Assembly: GCA_029976005.1 (NCBI GenBank)
Contig: JARKOQ010000036.1
Span: 1 to 64,000, forward strand
DNA: 64,000 nucleotides
Origin: Aggregatilineales bacterium
GTDB taxonomy: Bacteria > Chloroflexota > Anaerolineae > Aggregatilineales > Ch27
Direction of reading: 5' to 3'
Shown: in pieces, positions 59,714-64,000 of the stretch
Position numbering within the stretch: position 1 is the first letter of the stretch
How the letters are laid out: every line of letters begins with the position of its first letter
Program-made: the position numbers and the translations under genes
The notes under the pieces: generated by a model
What the model was told of the DNA's origin: nothing
Database searches by the model: none
The model's input: the letters and a program-made list of their open reading frames with translations, nothing else

Positions 59714-60163
59714 ATGACCAACGATGAGTATGTGGTCATTCCGCCCGTGCTGACGGTCACCGTCGAAGACAGCATGGACATCATGATCGCGCGGGATACC
59801 GCCCGGCGCGCGGCCGCGCTGCTGGGCTTCGCGCCTGCTTTCCGCGCGCAGTTGGCCGGGGCGGCCAGCGCGCTGGCTGAGTTGGTCCTCAAGACGGGCA
59901 ATCCCCACGAGCTGAACTACAACGGCGTCCAGAACGGCGGGCGGGTCGGCATCCAGGTCTCGTGCGAGGCTGCCTGGCTGGCCGACGTCTCGCCGGGCAA
60001 CGTGGAAATGGCGCTGCGGGCCAAAATGGGCGACCTGATCGACGACATCACCCTCAAGGTGGCCGATCCGCCCATCATCCTCCTGACCATGTGGCTCTCC
60101 TCTCCGCGTGAGACGCAGACGTACGATAACCTGGCTGATGACGAAACAGTGATGGATCTATGA
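59714..60163 (+). CDS. Degenerate RsbT-like (GHKL) protein
   Basis: A 149-residue protein. DSMDIMIARDTARRAAALLGF and QLAGAASALAELVLKTG align with the start of RsbT-type anti-sigma regulators, where SELARN normally holds the ATP-binding N-box. Here that segment reads SALAEL, so the Glu and Asn are lost and ATP binding is doubtful. It probably serves as a protein-protein module in the chemosensory complex. Its stop overlaps the next start by four bases. Confidence 0.6.
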   Translation: MTNDEYVVIPPVLTVTVEDSMDIMIARDTARRAAALLGFAPAFRAQLAGAASALAELVLKTGNPHELNYNGVQNGGRVGIQVSCEAAWLADVSPGNVEMALRAKMGDLIDDITLKVADPPIILLTMWLSSPRETQTYDNLADDETVMDL

Positions 60164-60600
60164 CCTCAGCCGAGCCAGTCGCGGTCGTGGTTTGTACCGT
60201 GGGCGAGCAGCAGTATGCCATTCCGGTCGCGGCCATTCTGGAGGTCGCGGCCCTGGTGGAGGTCACGGCCGTCCCGCAAGGGCCGGCGGAGATGGTCGGG
60301 GTGGTCAACCGGCGCGGCGCGGTCATCCCGCTGTTGGATTTGCGGCTTTGTCTGGGGCAGCCTTCGCGGCCCCTGAGCCTGTCGACGCTCTTTGTCGTGG
60401 TGGAAGCCGCGGGCATCGTCGCCGGTCTGATCGTGGATGATGTCCGCGAAGTGATTACCCTCCCCGCTGAGGCGCTCAAGCCCCGCACCCGGGGAGGGCC
60501 GTTTGTGCAGGGCATGGCCGCCGTCGATCAGACGCCCCTGCTGGTGCTCAATACCGCGGCCTTGCTCCAGAGTTTTGCTCCGTCTGAGCTGGGGATGTGA
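60160..60600 (+). CDS. cheW: CheW-like adaptor (second)
   Basis: A 146-residue CheW domain without extensions (AVVVCTVGEQQYAIPVA, GVVNRRGAVIPLLDLRL). Having a second, different CheW in one operon suggests that it could link a separate partner, such as the downstream pseudo-receiver/roadblock protein. The overlap with the RsbT-like gene is four bases (ATGA). Confidence 0.92.
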   Translation: MTSAEPVAVVVCTVGEQQYAIPVAAILEVAALVEVTAVPQGPAEMVGVVNRRGAVIPLLDLRLCLGQPSRPLSLSTLFVVVEAAGIVAGLIVDDVREVITLPAEALKPRTRGGPFVQGMAAVDQTPLLVLNTAALLQSFAPSELGM

Positions 60601-60610
60601 AGAGAGACGC

Positions 60611-61543
60611 ATGACCGACCTGGACCAGAAACGGCGCAATCGCGTGCTGATCGTCGCCAAAGATGAGGATTTGCGGGAGGCGCTGGTCGATACGCTGGAA
60701 AACGCGGGCGGCTACCTGACCAGCCAGGCCGGGAGCTTCGAGGAAGCCCTCAGCGAAATCCTGCTCAGTGAGTTCGCGCTGATCGTCACCGAGACGGAGC
60801 TGCCCGACCTGAGCGGCATGGACCTGCTGGCCGTCGTCGGCGGGCTGCGGCCGGGGGTGTCGGTCATGATGATCGACGACGACCTGTCCGCCAAGTCGGC
60901 CGTGGCCGCGTTCCGCCTGGGCGCGGTGGATTACCTCTATAAGCCCGTCAACCTCGAATTCATCCTGATGCAGATCGAGCGCGAGCTGGAGGCCAAGCGG
61001 GCCTCCGAGGCCCCGGCCCTGCCGGAGCAGCCCAAGCGCCAGTCCGCCCGCGACCGCGAACGGCGGCTCAACCCCGGCACGCGCGCCGCCGCCCTGGTGC
61101 TGGGCCGCGCCCAGTTCAAGCGGATCACGATGGAGCTGAACCGGCTGCGCTCCCACGTGCGGGCCAATTTCGTCGGGCTGGTCGATACCGACGGCAACAT
61201 GATCGGCGCGGCGGGCACCCTGGAAGACTACGACCTGACCCTGCTCACGCGCGCCCTGGCGATCGACCACGACGCCACCAAGTCCCTGGCGACCATCCTG
61301 GACGAGAACCGCTTCCATTCGACCTATTTCGAGGGGGAGCACAGCGGCGTCTACATCATCGAATTTGGACAGCCTTATATCGTATCTTTGGCCGTGATCT
61401 GCCCGGTGGACGTCAAGCCCGGCATGGTCTGGCTGTACAGCAAGCGCACCGCCGCCGTGGTGGACGAGATCATGCAGACCGTGCAGATTCCGCGCTCGAT
61501 GCCCGACCTGGGCGAGGGCGGCGGCGAGGAAGGCAAGTCCTGA
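60611..61543 (+). CDS. Pseudo-receiver (Asp to Glu) + roadblock/LC7-like protein
   Basis: A 310-residue protein. Residues 10-130 are a receiver, but the two N-terminal acidic residues are Ala-Lys (LIVAKDED) and the acceptor Asp is Glu61 (IVTETELPDLSG), while the partner Lys111 is kept (YLYKP). This looks like a permanently phospho-mimicking or inactive receiver. Residues about 170-290 form a roadblock/LC7-like domain (FVGLVDTDGNMIGAAG, YIVSLAVICP). It is the last gene of the chemosensory operon, followed by a strong terminator, so it is a likely output or scaffold. Its layout repeats that of the protein at 29089-30264. Confidence 0.82.
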   Translation: MTDLDQKRRNRVLIVAKDEDLREALVDTLENAGGYLTSQAGSFEEALSEILLSEFALIVTETELPDLSGMDLLAVVGGLRPGVSVMMIDDDLSAKSAVAAFRLGAVDYLYKPVNLEFILMQIERELEAKRASEAPALPEQPKRQSARDRERRLNPGTRAAALVLGRAQFKRITMELNRLRSHVRANFVGLVDTDGNMIGAAGTLEDYDLTLLTRALAIDHDATKSLATILDENRFHSTYFEGEHSGVYIIEFGQPYIVSLAVICPVDVKPGMVWLYSKRTAAVVDEIMQTVQIPRSMPDLGEGGGEEGKS

Positions 61544-61576
61544 GGCCCTCCGGACACGCAGCAACCACGCAAACGA

Positions 61577-61607
61577 ACGGAGTCGCCCGACGGCGACTCC
61601 GTTTTTT
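61577..61607 (+). terminator. Rho-independent terminator of the chemosensory operon
   Basis: A perfect 11-bp stem ACGGAGTCGCC/GGCGACTCCGT with a 4-base loop is followed by six T residues. Confidence 0.9.
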
Positions 61608-61644
61608 GTAAGCTCATTCCCCTGCAATCAACAGCCTGCTTTTT

Positions 61645-61692
61645 TCTGTCTACTGTTTGCTGTCGACTGTCTACTCCCTACTGTCCACCGAT
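61645..61692. repeat. CTGTCTACTGTTTGCTGTCGACTG repeat overlapping a stop codon
   Basis: Third locus of the GACTGTCGACAGT vocabulary. On the minus strand the CAGTAG it contains provides the last Gln and the stop of the helical-repeat gene. Confidence 0.7.
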
Positions 61693-64000
61693 TTTCCAGC
61701 GCCGCGCGGCGGTGACGGCCTCGGTCGCTTCGCGGGCCGCCGCCGGGCCGCCGATCGCCAGCAGCACCGGCACCAGGGCGGAAACGTCGCTCAGCAGGTC
61801 CGGCACCGGCCGGCGGCTGAGCAGGAGCAGAATCTCGCACCACAGGCTGTAGGCGACGTTGCTCGGCTGGACCGCCGTCCACAGCGGCGCCAGGCGGGCC
61901 AGCAGCGTGGCGCGCAGGGAAGAATCGGACACATGGCAGGTGGCGAGCAGCGCCTCGCGCAGCACGTGGGCCTCGGAGGGGATGGCCGTGGGCAGGGTAT
62001 CCGCCGCGAGCAGCGGGGCGACCACGGAGATGCCGCTGGCGCGGTCGTACTCGTCCTGAATCTCGCGCACGGCGTCCAGCAGGACCGGGATGATCATTGC
62101 CTGTCGCTCCGGGTTGGAGAAGCTCCACAGGGCGACCAGAGCCATCGCCCGGTCGTAGTGGTCGGTGATCTCCCCGGCGGCGGTCCAGGCGCTTTCCAGC
62201 ACCCCGGCATGGGCTTCGCCCGCCAGGTGGGGCAGAAAGGTCACCAGGGTAGTCGAGCGGTCGTAGGGATCGGTGATGTCCAGGGCGATCCTGACCGCCG
62301 GGGCCATGCTCGCGGCGGGCAGGTGCGGCACCAGGCTGGCCAGCGCGCGGGCGCGGCGGTATTCGACCGTGATGCCGCGCAGATCGGTCAGGATTTCTTC
62401 GATCACCGTTGTGACCGTCTCGCCTTCCGGCAGGTAAGGCAGCAGCGCGATCAGGGCGCTGACCTTCTCGAAGGGGTTGCTCAGGGTATGGGCGTCCGCC
62501 AGGCAGTCCGCCAGGGCTTGCTGGTAGGGCACCAGCAGCGGGGCCAGGGTGGAGAGGGCGCGCACGCGCGCCCGTTCCTTGGAGATCGAGCGGGCGGTGC
62601 TCAACGCTTCGGACAGGGTGCGGGCCGCGAGGTCGTCCTGGAGGTGGGGCGCGATCTCGGCCAGGGCCAGCACCCGCTCAAGCTGGCGCGGCAGGGCCAG
62701 GGCCAGGGCCAGGGCGTCCTGCCAGGTGCGATCGGCCGCGCGCTGGGGCAGGTGCTCGGCCAGGGACTTGAAGGCCAGGTAGCGCGCGTCGCGCTGGCGG
62801 ATGTCGTGGGCCACGGCCATCGCCGCCACGGCCATGTCGCCGGGCAGGCCGGGGGCCAGCTCCGCCAGGAGCTGGGCGCGGACGTGCTCGTCCGGGATCG
62901 CGTTCACGGCCGCCAGGGCCTCGCCATGCAGCTCGCGCGGCAGCCGTCCGTGCAGGCCGACCAGGGCCCGCGCGCGGGCGGCGCGCTGGTGCATGTTGAC
63001 GGCGATTTCCAGGGCGCGCTTGAGGATCAGGGGGAATTCCACCTCCTGGCCGGTCATCGTCTCCATGTGGGGGGCGAAAGCGGCCAGGGCGCGGGCGCGC
63101 TCCTCCTCGTTAGGGGCGGTCGCGATGGCTTCCAGGGCTGCCGCCCGCAAGCGCGGCTGAAGCTCCGCGGGCAGGACTTCGGCCAGGGCGGTCAGCGACC
63201 TGGCCCGCGCCGAGGGGTCCTTGACGTGAGCCGCGACGGTCAGGGCGCGGTGGTGAACCTCGCTGGTCAGGTGCGGCGCGAGCGCGACCAGCGCCCCGGC
63301 CTGGAGGTCGGGCTGGGACAGCGCGGCGATGGTATCCAGTTCGGCCAGCATCACGGCGACGCGCACCGTCGGGGGCAGGTAGGGCGTCAGCGCGGTCAGG
63401 GCGCGCAGGCGGGCTTCGGGACTCTGCATGTGGGCGGCCAGGTCGAGCGTCTCGGCGACCACGCCGCTGGGCAGCTCGTTTTCCAGGGCGGCGCGCAGCA
63501 GCGGCAGCAGTTCGACCAGCAGTTCCACCCGCGTCACGGGATGGGCCACCTGCAAGGCGGCCTGATGCGCCTCGCTGATCGCCCGGCGGCGCGTCTCGCC
63601 GGACAGGTGGGCCGCCAGCAGGAACAGCGCCCGCGCCTTGCCGACGGGGTCCGGCAGGGCCAGCGCCTCGTGCAGCAGGTCGATCCGGGCCTGCATGGTC
63701 AGATGCTCGGAGAAGGCGGTCGCCGCCAGCAGCCCGGCCGTGGCGTCGGCCGGCTGCGGCAGGGGGGGCAGGGGGGCGCTCGCCGCCGGAGCCGCCTGCA
63801 AACTGGCCGCCAGCGCATAAGCCACCTGGCGGCCCGCCATGCGCGGCCCCTGATCGATGGCCTGCTGCCAGCGCTGCTCCAGGACGTCCGGGGCCAGGTA
63901 CGGCCAGTAACCGGGCCGGGTGGGCGCAGGCCCGGCGGTGGCGCCGGTGGCGCTGCCGGCGGCGTTGCCGGCGGGGGTGTCGGACGGGCTATCGGACGGT
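61678..64000 (-). CDS. HEAT-like helical repeat protein (5' partial)
   Basis: The minus-strand frame stays open to base 64000, so the true start is outside; the first visible ATG at 63840 is internal. The product is at least 770 residues, nearly all made of a repeat of about 35-36 residues with the core ARALAALAPHLP and VxIPDExxRAR-like turns (for example IQDEYDRASG and ITDPYDRSTT), giving about 20 copies. A Pro/Gly/Thr-rich segment precedes the repeats. The solenoid should bind other proteins. I do not know this family's role. The stop is supplied by a GACAGT repeat. Confidence 0.75.
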   Translation of the reverse strand, partial: PSDSPSDTPAGNAAGSATGATAGPAPTRPGYWPYLAPDVLEQRWQQAIDQGPRMAGRQVAYALAASLQAAPAASAPLPPLPQPADATAGLLAATAFSEHLTMQARIDLLHEALALPDPVGKARALFLLAAHLSGETRRRAISEAHQAALQVAHPVTRVELLVELLPLLRAALENELPSGVVAETLDLAAHMQSPEARLRALTALTPYLPPTVRVAVMLAELDTIAALSQPDLQAGALVALAPHLTSEVHHRALTVAAHVKDPSARARSLTALAEVLPAELQPRLRAAALEAIATAPNEEERARALAAFAPHMETMTGQEVEFPLILKRALEIAVNMHQRAARARALVGLHGRLPRELHGEALAAVNAIPDEHVRAQLLAELAPGLPGDMAVAAMAVAHDIRQRDARYLAFKSLAEHLPQRAADRTWQDALALALALPRQLERVLALAEIAPHLQDDLAARTLSEALSTARSISKERARVRALSTLAPLLVPYQQALADCLADAHTLSNPFEKVSALIALLPYLPEGETVTTVIEEILTDLRGITVEYRRARALASLVPHLPAASMAPAVRIALDITDPYDRSTTLVTFLPHLAGEAHAGVLESAWTAAGEITDHYDRAMALVALWSFSNPERQAMIIPVLLDAVREIQDEYDRASGISVVAPLLAADTLPTAIPSEAHVLREALLATCHVSDSSLRATLLARLAPLWTAVQPSNVAYSLWCEILLLLSRRPVPDLLSDVSALVPVLLAIGGPAAAREATEAVTAARRWKIGGQ

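Overview
This is a high-GC, gene-dense stretch of bacterial chromosome with 58 supported protein genes (two cut by the window edges) and no tRNA, rRNA, CRISPR array or insertion sequence that I can recognise. Several traits suggest an environmental Chloroflexota, most likely Anaerolineae-like: threonine/proline linkers in secreted proteins, a 1439-residue class A penicillin-binding protein with Trp-rich N-terminal motifs, FAS1 and LysM export proteins, a transmembrane Ser/Thr kinase, and many hairpin-forming intergenic repeats. The phylum is an inference from gene style, not a measurement.

Layout. 1-8.8 kb: the end of an ABC exporter, a VOC protein, then a surface-polysaccharide block (LegB-like dehydratase, sugar nucleotidyltransferase, GT4 and GT2 glycosyltransferases, oxidoreductase, DUF2304), interrupted by a J-domain protein and a MntA-HepT toxin-antitoxin pair. 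8.9-22.7 kb: mixed genes, including an SGNH-like lipoprotein with altered catalytic blocks, DUF3795, two-domain TIR protein, homoserine dehydrogenase, beta-helix and FAS1 secreted proteins, GNAT, RmuC, ferredoxin and DUF554. 22.8-33.9 kb: the large penicillin-binding protein; a NUDIX / pseudo-receiver-roadblock / Ser-Thr kinase operon; a convergent response regulator and histidine kinase. 34-44.9 kb: an exported protein, a YyaL-type protein, LysM protein, a carbohydrate ABC importer (binding protein plus two permeases), ATP-grasp, FeoA, and an acetoacetate decarboxylase-like protein. 45.1-48 kb: larE-larB-larC for the nickel-pincer cofactor. 48.1-53.6 kb: beta-propeller protein, ABC-2 exporter operon, second DUF3795, hemolysin III. 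53.8-61.5 kb: an eight-gene chemosensory operon. 61.7-64 kb: a helical-repeat protein running off the edge.

How the genes work together. The clearest functional modules are the lar operon, the sugar importer, the ABC-2 exporter and the chemosensory operon. The last has CheW, a receptor without an extracellular sensor, hybrid CheA, CheB, CheY, a degenerate RsbT-like protein, a second CheW, and a receiver whose phospho-acceptor Asp is Glu, fused to a roadblock/LC7-like domain. A second receiver-roadblock protein with the acceptor Asp replaced by Ala lies in the Ser/Thr kinase operon. This recurring inactive-receiver plus roadblock design is the most promising candidate here for something undescribed.

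The gaps between genes are filled with several families of short-period repeats (units of about 7-11 bases), often as inverted pairs. Three genes take their stop codon from such a repeat.
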